This document shows positions 34,986 to 45,487 of a stretch of 64,000 nt of DNA, in pieces. The position numbers and the translations under genes are program-made. Below the pieces are notes generated by a model, which saw only the letters and a program-made list of their open reading frames with translations, searched no databases and was not told the DNA's origin. How positions within the stretch are numbered: position 1 is the stretch's first letter; each line of letters begins with the position of its first letter. Source of the stretch: Acorus gramineus (taxonomy: Eukaryota > Streptophyta > Magnoliopsida > Acorales > Acoraceae); assembly GCA_030737835.1 (NCBI GenBank), contig CM060856.1:17959116-18023115 (forward strand). Direction: 5' to 3'.

Positions 34986-35678
34986 CATCGTACCAATTAA
35001 CGAAATATTTTTTAAAGTACAATTTTTAAAATAACATAAGAAAAATCTGGATAGTACTATAATAGAAAGACAAACAGAAGGTTCTTCACCTCTTTGTTAT
35101 TCTGTGTTAATAATTTTTCAAATATATATAGGTTAATGATACTTTGTGTCTAAAAACAAAAATGTATACCTTGTGTCTAAAAACAAAAATTGCAACAACA
35201 TTTGGGTTTTTTTTACGTATATACTTCTCCTAAATTAAATTTCGTTATTGCAGAAATAATCCTTTTAAAATTGTGATTGCCAAAATACCCCTCTTATGCC
35301 TTTTTCTATTTTTCTGATAATCCATTTAACCCCGTGAAAGTCAGAGTATATCTATATCACCCCCTCATTTTTCTAATAATCCATATAACCCCCCTGATTG
35401 TTTGACTGAAATTGATCTATCCTCTTGTTGCTAACACCCTAAAACCACAGTCTAGTTAACATAACCACACATGGGTAAAAGAAAATTTTACCCTCCCCCT
35501 TCACTTTCACACATACTCGACTGTTGCACCAGAGGAACGTCAAGGTGGCTACAGCCAAGCTCGTGGACTTCCATTCCATGGTCTCTTGTGGGTGGTGTCG
35601 GTGGTAGTGATCGTTCGAGTGAGCTTTGGTTGCAGTGGAGGAGATGAAAAATATTATGAATTTTGGGGAACTCCCGAC

Positions 35679-35882
35679 AACCTCTGCCTGTTCGACGAAA
35701 TGCCCCAATAAAACACATTCTCCCACAATGTCACCTCTGGTGATCACCCCCTTCACGGTATCTCCGCCTTCACCACCACCCCCTCCAAGGGCTCCTCGTA
35801 CAACGCGATCATCTTGGGGCTCATACGTGCATGCCACACGAACCTCGAACGGACATTCTTTGATGCCATGTTGGGGAGGAAA
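35679..35882 (+). pseudogene. Pentatricopeptide-repeat (PPR) protein relic
   Basis: The plus frame starting at 35679 reads NLCLFDEMPQ, a stop at 35709-35711, then NTFSHNV. Further on it gives SYNAIILGLIRACH and LERTFFDAM. The LFDEMP..N.FS.N and YNAII.GL patterns are those of plant PPR repeats, which bind organellar RNA when intact. This piece is about 68 codons with an in-frame stop and no flanking repeats. The overlapping frames on the other strand are shadows. Confidence 0.6.
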
Positions 35883-35884
35883 AA

Positions 35885-38044
35885 ATAATCAAGTGGGTAC
35901 TTTTGTATAAAGTAAAATGTTATATGAATATGCGAAATAAAAAAGTTGGTCTTTTTAAATTTTTTTGAACAAATTAAGGGGTTATACAGTTATATGAATA
36001 TTTGAATTAACCCTATATGGCAATAGCTTAATAAGGGCATTTTGGTAATGTATATTTGGGTCCTTTCAAATTTATTAAACAAATAAAGAGATTATATGAA
36101 TATATGAATTAACGGTTGATAGAATATTTTCGGCACATTCTTTTTTTCGACGAAAAGTTAATTAGGGAAGCTAAATACTTAATTATGTAACAATTCACAG
36201 GGTTATATAGATATTCGATGAAATGAAGGGGTTGTATAAATATATACTAACTTTTAGAGGGGTTATATGCATTTAATCATTTTCTTAAATGAAATGGGTA
36301 GACCTGCTACTTCTTAGTTCTTTATAATAGATAGAAAAAGAGAGCTCACGAGTCACGTCCATGTAAAGGAAAAGGAACGTGTTGAAGAAATAAAAAATAG
36401 CGGAAGGAATTTGTGCAATAACATTTGATGAGGAAAATAGGAGGGTCTAAACACACAAGTACAACAAGACATGTGATCTTCTTTATACAAAATTGTTTGG
36501 AGAAAAAGGAAGTACTATTAGGAATATCTTGTTTTTGAAGCACATGCATAAGTTATTATTTAATAAAGTATTTTTGAAAAATTAATTAGAGGTCCCTAGA
36601 CATACTCATCTATTAACCATTAGTCTCTGCAATTTTGTACCATAACAATAAGTCTTCCAGTACCTAAACCTTTTTTCTTTGGGTCCCTATCACTAACAGA
36701 CTCTCAAACAGATCTAAATTTTTGGTTGGGTTGTTTTGATTTTTGTGTTGCTTGTTGGGTTTTGGATTCTAAGCTAATGTGTGTGTAATTTTGGTCTCTG
36801 AGTTTGTGGGGATTCATGGAATGAGATGGATTGATTTTTGTGAAAAATGTGAATCTTTTTTTTTTATTAAGGGATGTGTGATTAATTCCTTGAATTTGGA
36901 ACTATTAGGGATGATGTCCATCTATTGTATGTACTAACGTAGCTGATGGGTCAAAATGTATGCCCTTTTGTTTTTTTTATATTTATTGTTTCCCTGTTTC
37001 TTCTAAATCATTGCTTCCTATAAGTGACATTTGAACTTATGTTATTTATTTAGATTAATATTGGGAGAAATGTCTAACTAGCAGACTCACTATTTTCTGG
37101 ATTGATATTCTTTGGTTTTCCTATCATGCCATATTTGTTTAAACCAAGATGCCATTGAACATTAAAACATATGCTGGCTAAGTATCATAGTGGTATAATC
37201 AGGAAATGTTTCATAATAGTAATGTCTATGGTGAAGAAATGAATATATTCTTCTGAAATATGCATTGATTCTCAGGTCTTTGGCAACGCAACTTGGTTCT
37301 ACTAACTTTGAGATATCCAAAATCACGATATATACTGATGAATATATCAGAATTTCACATACAGATATAAATGAGTATATTAGTTTATTCAGATACACAT
37401 ACAGAATTAGATTTAGATACAGTCTTATACTAGTTTTTTCATATAAAAAAAATAAATACAGATTTAGATACAATCCTTATTTACACAAATATGCATGTAT
37501 TATTTAGATATACCTTACATGTATCTAGATTCAAAATAAAAAAGATTTGTTTGCACGAATGCATTAGTTTTTTACAAACTAATATGTGGCCGTATTAGTT
37601 TGTTCACCTACAAATGTATCTAAAAAATTTCAGATACAAATACAAATGAGTATATAAGTTTTTTCAAATATAGATACAGATTCAGATATAGCCCTATATT
37701 AATTTTTTCAGATACAAACATAGCTGAATTCAAAATCAAATGTATTTGAATGTAACTAAATTGATTCAAATACTTACAAAAGATTATACATGCTTAGATA
37801 ATGTATTTGACTTTTAAAAGCAAAAACTTTCCAAATGAATGTAATTGGATTACATTGGGTCACTTCTTCAAAATAAATTTGTCTAATCAATTGTTTAAAG
37901 GAATGTAACTATGCTAATTCAGATGATAAAAAAATAAAATAAAATACAGGCGAATGAAATACTAAAAAATATCAAATAACAGATTCAACTAAAAACAAAA
38001 AAAATTCAGATCATTAAAAAATCAACCAACATCCCTAAAAGTCT

Positions 38045-38081
<37 letters not shown>

Positions 38082-38918
38082 AAAGAAGGGATCGAATTAA
38101 ATGTTAACCCAATCCTTTGAAATCCACACACACACACACACACAGAAGAAAAAAATTTCTTTGGTGGACGGTTTTAAATGTGTAATCCAATTCTCGAATT
38201 AAGTAAAGTTGTTACAAAAAAAATATATTTTATTTAATTAAAAGGTAAAAAGGGTATTCTACATGTGCCACCTCATGGGATTTGTAATGGGATCTATAAT
38301 TTAGGGCCCATAAATCATTATTGAAAAATAAATAGCATGTTTTTCAATTATATACATGAAAAAAAACCCAATTGAAAATAATACTGCAAAAATGATTCTT
38401 AAATGTCATTTATAATTTTATAGGAGTTAAATGTCATTTATTAAAAATTGTTATAAGTTAACAAAGTCATTTGTAATATTATTCTCATTGATGTGATATA
38501 TAAAGATTCAAATATTGAGTTTCTAAATATAGAGGCTGTTTTGAAAATAAAGGCATGCAAGCTTCATTTTTACATCCGGTTGAAGTTGGACGAGGTGATT
38601 CGGTCTTCAAATCTGCATTTTAACGACTGATTGGAGCTGCTCTTAGTAGATGTTCCTCCGTTGCGGTGCACCGCACATGCAATCGGCCCACCACATGTTC
38701 TTTGAATAAAAGGACAAATTAGACTAACCTTTAAATTAGCATTTGATCGATATTTCTAGAACTTGGGGGTCAATCTGCAAATAGTCCAGGGGAGATAAAA
38801 AAAAGTTGGATGAATTTTAGTCGGGGGCCTGGTTATTAAATTGGTAGAAAGTAGGGGCCCATCTACAAATATCCCACATGATCTGTCCGCATCTCCCGCT
38901 TTATAGGAAAGTATAGAT
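35885..38918. other. Gene-poor intergenic DNA with microsatellites
   Basis: No gene. Two related blocks of about 85 bp near 37358 and 37628 share agatac/gagtatat/agttttttca motifs. (AC)n runs lie at about 38046-38079 and 38125-38144. Confidence 0.55.
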
Positions 38919-38927
38919 ATGATAAAA

Positions 38928-39984
38928 GGGTGTCTCTCATTACACCCCTCATTTTTAGGTGCACACCTCTATTAATCGAGTTATGTTAAAAAGATCTATT
39001 TGTATTTGGATCTTATGTACACCCCTTCTGTAAAGCATTCGATACTACGTCCGTCGAGTGATTGTGGAAAAGTCGACATTTCTTGTGTCGAAGTAGACAC
39101 ATAACTCATCTCATAGCCTTTTGAACTTGGTCGACACTACGATTGTCGATAATTCGTATCAACGTCGACATCTCTTGTGTTGAATGGGTCACAGAAATCA
39201 ACCCGTAGCCTTTATAAATTTTGTCGACACTATGTTTGTCGTGGATTGTTTATTACTGTTGACAGTGGTGTTGTTGAAGAACCAACCAGTGAACTCGACG
39301 GTCATTTTTTGGGTGGGACGACATTTTGTGTGTCGACGGGCTAGTTATATGACGATAATATAAGTGTCAATACTAGCATACTAATCTTGTTCTTCATTTT
39401 TCAACGATTCAAGCATTAAAACAGTCAAACATATATCCAAAGAGCTGAATATTGAAATTTTACAAAGTCATTTTCAAACATGAACCCAAACATTCAAACA
39501 TTAAACATTAACCCAAACATACATTATTGAAACATTCAAACAGATTATAAGCCTAACAATAGTAAAATGTCAAACGATCTTGTTTAAAAAACAAAGAAAG
39601 ATGACCGGTGTGAATGTCGGTGGAGAAAGAGACGGCCGGCGTGAGTGGACGGGAAACACCAAGTAACAAACGAAGAGAGACGGGTGACATGAATGTCGGT
39701 GAAGGATGGTAGTGAATGTGGATGACGATGGCGCGTGAGTGGACGGACGACACCGAGAGAGAGTCACTAAGAGGGTTGTCAGTAGAGAGGGGGAAGGATT
39801 GAGAGGAAGGGAGGGAGAAGGAGCCAGGGTTTGATTGGTTTCAAAGGGATTGATTGGAGGGATGTGCATTGAAAACCATATGTTCCTTTATGTAGTGGGG
39901 TGTTTAAAGAATGTTTGTGATATGAATTGGCTGTAAAAAAATGGGGTGTCCACTTGAAAACGAGGGGTGCAATTAAAGGCACTC
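38928..39984. mobile_element. Non-autonomous MULE, 1057 bp, 9-bp TSD
   Basis: Flanked by the 9-bp repeat atgataaaa (38919-38927 and 39985-39993). The inverted ends match over about 40 bp: gggtgtctctcattacaccc on the left against gagtgcctttaattgcaccc read inwards on the right. It holds an array of TCGAC-rich units and, on the right, a purine-rich stretch whose minus frames (39553-39869) are Pro/Ser-rich and probably not genes. No transposase. Confidence 0.85.
39039..39330. repeat. TCGAC-rich degenerate tandem repeat
   Basis: Units start near 39039, 39131 and 39234 (spacing 92 and 103 bp). Each has tcga(c/t)acta(c/t)g..tgtcg and, in the first two, gtcgacat(t/c)tcttgtgt(c/t)ga. Many short palindromes (gtcgac) result. 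It lies inside the MULE. Confidence 0.8.
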
Positions 39985-40370
39985 ATGATAAAAACAGACT
40001 TGGTCGCTTTAGAACAACTCCTCCAATAACAGGGTTTGGGTGCTGCCTTTATCATCACTATACCACCAACTCCTTAAAAAAAAAAAAAAAAATTAAAATA
40101 AATGTCAGGCCCTGCTAAGACTCGCAGACTTGCGTGGCTTACATGCGTTCCGACGCCTAATTTATTTTTAATAAAAGAGTCAGCCAAATCACCACTCGTC
40201 CATTCCCAAACCCTACTCAATCTCTACTGTCCAAAAGTCCAACGGTGCGGCCCATTCACCAGACACAAACACGTTTCCTTGTTACTTGAAAGCAACCACG
40301 TCCTACATCTTCTCTCTTCCATAAAATCCTACACGCATCCTTTCGTATACTCATTGAAACCAAATCCACC

Positions 40371-40382
40371 CATATATATATA
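40371..40382 (+). promoter_or_regulatory. Possible TATA box of STAY-GREEN
   Basis: A tatatata run about 50 bp upstream of the STAY-GREEN ATG. Position fits a TATA box with a short leader, but AT runs are common here. Confidence 0.4.
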
Positions 40383-40428
40383 TCATTATTATTAGCTACT
40401 GCTAGTATTACATTTCCTGTCCTAAACC

Positions 40429-42296
40429 ATGGGTTCATCTGCTGCTCTGTTACTCTTCCCTTGTCAAGTCAAGCAACCCCTCTCCAGGCCAAGGAAGAGA
40501 TCCCTCGGACGTCCCAGGACGAACCGCTCGGTCGTTCCGGTATGGGCACGTAAGACCCAGATCTCTGTTTTCAATGATTTCGTGATTTTTGATTATGGGG
40601 GGGTTTGGGTTTCCAGGTGGCGAGGCTGTTTGGGCCGGCGATATTCGAAGCGTCGAAGTTGAAGGTGCTGTTTTTGGGGGTGGACGAGGAGAAGCACCCG
40701 GGGAAGCTGCCGAGGGCGTACACGCTGACACACAGTGACATCTCTTCGCAGCTCACACTCGCCATCTCCGATACCATCAACCGCTCCCAAGTAATTAATT
40801 CAATTGAATGAATGACTTTTCTTTTGTTTACTTTCACCGACGGTTTGATCTTTTTGTTTCCGTCGCTAAAAAGGATTAGTGGTGGTTGTTTTTGTAGTTG
40901 CAAGGGTGGTATAGTAGGCTTCAGAGGGACGAGGTGGTGGCGCAGTGGAAGAAGGTGAAGGGGAAGATGTCACTGCACGTGCACTGCCACATCAGTGGCG
41001 GTCATTTCTTGTTGGATTTCATTGCCAAGCTTAGATATCACATATTCTCTAAGGAGCTGCCAGTGGTATATCTCTTCTTAATTTATTTAATTTGTTATTC
41101 TTCATGAACCAGAGAGAATAAATGAGGTACCTCCCACTAATACTAGCACAAGAAAAAAAAAAGTGTTTGTAATGCTAAAAAATGAAAAGGAAAAATGTTG
41201 TGTAAAGTCTTATTTTTCAGCACACATGTTTCGGATCATATAAAAAGCATATATATATCATATAATATGATATATGTTTTTATAATATATATTATTTAAG
41301 CATGTCAATATTATTCAATTCAATGAAACAGACATAGATCGGATATGTTAATATCCATATTTTAATTTTTAAATTTAGATTCGAATATTAATTTTTAGAT
41401 TCGAATATCTTTGGATACAGATCAGATATAGATATTTTTGGGATAATTGATATATTTAAATATTAATGTTAAATTAAATAATTAAATGATATATTAGAGA
41501 GATATGAGAATTAAAATTGAGATTTTAAAGTTTATTTTCACTTTTAAATATCATATATATTAAAATTTTAATTGTAATATAATAAAATCATACAAGATAA
41601 TAAAATATAAACAATATATAATCTAAATATATATATTTTTATAATATATGTCCGATATTGATATTTTTTGGATCGGATATATTAATCCATATCCGCACTC
41701 CAAATATCTGAATATCAGATATTTCTAATTTTTTGGATACAAATTTAGAACAAATTCAAAATTTTTTTTTGGATAATTGACATATTTAAATTAATGAATG
41801 AAATATGTGAAAATGTTTTAACGAGACATGTATACCTTGTTATATGAGTGTATGAAATCACAATGTACATGAGATTGAAATTTGGATTAAAATGGACAAA
41901 CATGTTAACTTCCAAGAAATTTCAAATTCGTGTGATTTTCCTAAAACAAATTGTGATCTTTTGTTTTTTTGTTTTTATATGTTGATGGTAAAGGTGTTGA
42001 AGGCTTTCGTACATGGAGATGGGAACCTACTTAATAACCACCCAGAGCTAGAGGAGGCACTGGTCTGGGTCTACTTCCACTCAAACCTGCCTGAGTTCAA
42101 CCGGGTCGAATGTTGGGGCCCGCTCAGGGAGGCAGCCAACCATGACCAGGCCACCTCCTCCTCCACCACCACCACCACCTCCTCTTCATCTAACTGGGTC
42201 AGGCCACAGCCGTGTCAGATGGACTGCAACTGCTGCTTCCCACCTTTCACTCTCATTCCTTGGCCCCATGACCACCCCCACCACCACCACCACTAA
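40429..42296 (+). CDS. SGR: STAY-GREEN (SGR/NYE) magnesium dechelatase, 4 exons
   Basis: Removes Mg from chlorophyll a to give pheophytin a, the committing step of chlorophyll breakdown, in chloroplasts. Exons 40429-40539, 40617-40790, 40898-41065 and 41994-42296 join in frame to 251 aa; introns are GT/AG. Residues 1-37 look like a transit peptide (Ser/Arg-rich, few acidic). The conserved core follows: VARLFGPAIFEASKLKVLFL, GVDEEKHP, YTLTHSDI, LQGWYSRLQRDEVVAQWKK, SLHVHCHISGGH, AFVHGDGNLLNNHPELEEALVW and NRVECWGPL. The plant-specific Cys motif C-x3-C-x-C-C is at 225-232. Ahead of it is a Ser/Thr-rich spacer, and the protein ends in seven His among its last nine residues. The length is near family norm. 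Core residues appear intact, so I expect a working enzyme. Confidence 0.96.
41100..41993 (+). repeat. STAY-GREEN intron 3 with TATCCGAT-type repeat
   Basis: Most of the 928-bp third intron (41066-41993) is AT-rich repeat DNA with gatcggatat, ggatacagatc and ttggataattga(t/c)atatttaaat (two copies, near 41440 and 41773), related to the element at 29457-30077. Confidence 0.55.
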
Positions 42297-42684
42297 GAGT
42301 CAGGAGTTGAAGCTTCAATGAATCCACAACAACAAGTACAACAACAACAAAAACAACATTACTAGAATCGTTTGATGTGTTGGATTCCATGAGATCATAT
42401 AACTTTTAGTTGATCGTTGTGAGGGTGTGTGATCGGTTGTTTTTCCATCTTCGGACTCTGTTTCTGTTTATTAAATTTATTTATTTAATTTGTTTATAAT
42501 GTTATGAATTGTGGGCAAAAAAAAAAAAAAAGTGATTTAAAGTTTAAACGTCCACTCGTTGGACTGTGTACACGACACGTCAATTGAGTTTGTCTGGAGA
42601 GATACGTGTCCGAGAGGATCTCCAGAGACCCGCAAGTCTCGGAAAAAACCCGTGTCAAATATGAACAAGTGGAATCATTTCTCG
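42297..42684. other. SGR 3'UTR and flank
   Basis: Contains a CAA-rich stretch after the stop and AT-rich DNA around 42470-42500 that may carry the polyadenylation signal. No gene. Confidence 0.5.
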
Positions 42685-43864
42685 CTCGGATCACCTGTTT
42701 CTTCTGTAAACAAGAAACAGGGAATACAATCAATAAATGGACTACACGTTGGCACGTCAAACGGCACGTTAAGTAAAATCTCATGTCGGGCATTAAACAC
42801 GCAAATCACGTTGAAATTTAACAATTGGATTAAAGTAATTGAATTATATAAAAATCACAAATCAGTCCCTCCAAGTTAAATAAAAGGGGACGTGTCAAAA
42901 AAATTATAAATTTCATTAATGTCCATGCATGTTATCAAAAACTATAAGAAGCCATTCACACACAATTGTATACAATTACGAACCAATTTAAACTATAAAA
43001 AACCACCATCAAATATAATTAATACTCTCGTATACCGCATATACTCTATGTGGTATTCTAGTTGCGCACAAACTATATACCGCATTTCTAAACACTTAAT
43101 AAAACTATGATTTTTTTTCAAAAAAATAGAACTTATTTATTTTTTATACACTTATAAAATATAAATATTTTTATATGAACAAAATAATTATAAAAACTGG
43201 GTTGGGCTATATCCCCGCCCAACCAACCTTTACATCGACCCTTGTGACAAATAGATGAGATGACAAAAAAAAAAAAAAATTAAGTGGCATTCTTGAATTA
43301 CATAGATATTCTATAAAATATAGATGAGATGGGAAAAAAAAACATTAACAAACATTCTTGACTTATATATCCTGTAAAGACTGCAAAACCAGTTTGATGG
43401 TATTAATAATTTTAAAAAATATCTTATAAAAATGTCCAAGAAAAGAACTATAAAAGATAGAAGATTTTGGTCTTTTGTTTCTTTTTTAGAAAATATCTTA
43501 TAAACTATTCTGGTTGAAAGTAATTGTAGCATGTTTCTACTTTTTTCAAAAAAAAAAAAATTATAAAGAAGACTAGTTGTTTAGTAAAGTCAAAAACCTC
43601 AAACCAATGAAAGATATTGGCACCTTCATATGAGTCTTCATGATAAAATAAAATGTTTGATTTAATTTAGAGGGACTCATTCGTGATTTTATATAATTCA
43701 ATTACTTTAATGCAATTGTTACATTTCATTTTGACGTGGTTTGCCGCCGTGTTTAATGTCAACGTGAATTTTATTTAACGTGCCGTTTGACGTGCTGACG
43801 TGTAGACCATTTATTGGTTATATTCCCTGTTTCCTGTTTATAGTAGACACAGCTGATCCGATTT
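42685..43864. repeat. Large inverted repeat, about 200-bp arms
   Basis: Arms 42685-42883 and 43660-43864 are inverted copies. Shared blocks are gaaacaggga, ataaatgg.ctacacgt, cacgtcaaacggcacgttaa, attaaagtaattgaattata and gtccctc. Identity is roughly 80 per cent by eye. The spacer (776 bp) holds a duplicated 60-70 bp segment with atagatgagatg (43251, 43321). I see no coding region. It may be a foldback transposon or an inverted duplication. Confidence 0.85.
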
Positions 43865-45487
43865 CTCGTGTGTTTGCCGCCTATCTTTCGCAAATGCTGA
43901 GCTGATATGGGTCCACTTCACTGTAGAGAGATTCCTGCACTTTGGCCGACAGTGCGTCACGATTGGCTCAGATCGATCACATGCCTAACTTTCTTTAAAA
44001 ATTTTATTTTTTAATATACATAATCCCCAACAATACAGGGGTCATGAGACCGAAACAAACAGTATTCATTTCAAGTCTAACGTACACAAGTCCAAATAAA
44101 AAAAAAAAAACCCAACACTTTAAGCTGTACATGTTTTCCACGAGTCAACAGTCACAAGCTGTTAATTAAATCTCTTTCGATGTTTTCCACGAGTCAACAG
44201 TCACAAGCTGTTAATTAAATCTCTTTCCACGGTTGGCCGGGTCAAATATTTAAACCGTTTTAGGTAGCGTATAGTAATAGGATTGTAAAACTAATTTTTG
44301 TAAAGACTGGGTTTAAAACTGATTCTGCACGAAACTACCTTTTTCCAACTTTCTTTAATAGTAACTTTTAAATAATATTTGCCTGAAATCTCTGTAGGAA
44401 GCTACAATTGTAAAACTGTTTGGTTGCACAATTACAGAACTAGCTTCCTGCAAACGCAAAAGTTGTTCAATTGCAGAATCAAATGCTGTCTTTAGTCTTT
44501 TTATTTTTATTTTAAAAATGTAACCGAATATATATTTTCTTTAAAATTACATGATTTTGTGAGGTAGAGTTTGACTTTCTCAATGAAAAAGTTATAAAAA
44601 CGTTATGATGGATCCAAACACCTTTGGCATTTTGGCAGTCGCAACCAAACACCTTATATGTAGTAGCCCATGACTTGTTCAACGCGACCCTCATTATATA
44701 TCTGGCTTGGACACACGCGCACACATATGAGACTGGAGAGATGTTTATAAAGGGGGATGTGTGACAGTGTCCTTTTAAATTTGAGCAATGTTATACTAGA
44801 TGTATGTTTGTGGATTCCGCATGCAATTTCTAATTCATATTACTTGGAGGGATGGTGATATATAGTTTATCAGATCAATTAAATACTTGAACTTTATACA
44901 ACGAATTTTTATTACATGAACTATGTATATGTTTAGAAGAATCAAAATATGTAAAGTTTGCAAATGGATTTATCGTTTAAGGATGCCAATACACTCAGTA
45001 CACTCAGTCCATCATGCGGCTGTTTAGACATACAGAACGTACTTAATTAATATATATCTTTCCAATCAAATATATACTAGAATAGACTAGTATATGCGGG
45101 GCTAGAGATTTAAAATTTAATAGTCATATAATTACTATTACAGGTTCAAAAATAGTGCAAAAATGTTGGTTAATTAAGTTCACTGTTGATCTTAAAATCT
45201 ATATCTGTCAAATTGTCTGAAAACAAGGGCTTCATAACACATTGGAATATAACATGGAACGGGTTCTGGTTATTCATAAAATTCCACAATAAGAATCCAC
45301 AAACCCTCCAATATCATAATACGTACAGAGTAGTCGAGCTCTCAAGTTCGATCATCACATGCAAACAAAACAAACGCGAAAAACATAACAGTGACTTTTA
45401 ACACCAAATACTGAATATTCATCAAACCAGTCATATATATAAGTCATTTCTCTTACCTTATTTTGAGTTTCATGCATGAAAGATATA
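43865..45487. other. Intergenic DNA between SGR and the AGL6-like gene
   Basis: No gene. A 49-bp tandem duplication lies at 44132-44228. Other open frames are short and lack domains. Confidence 0.6.
44132..44228. repeat. 49-bp tandem duplication
   Basis: tgttttccacgagtcaacag and the following ttaattaaatctctttc occur twice with period 49 and almost no differences, so the duplication is recent. Confidence 0.92.

Noticed and set aside
35439-35910. Minus-strand 132-residue and plus-strand 94-residue frames
   Set aside because: They are other-frame shadows of the PPR relic and its GC-richer surroundings.
39553-39869. Pro/Ser-rich minus-strand frames, 66 and 99 residues
   Set aside because: They overlap in two frames within purine-rich DNA of a MULE, with no domain or splice context.
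40450-40903. Minus-strand frames of 93, 110 and 65 residues
   Set aside because: Antisense shadows of the first STAY-GREEN exons.
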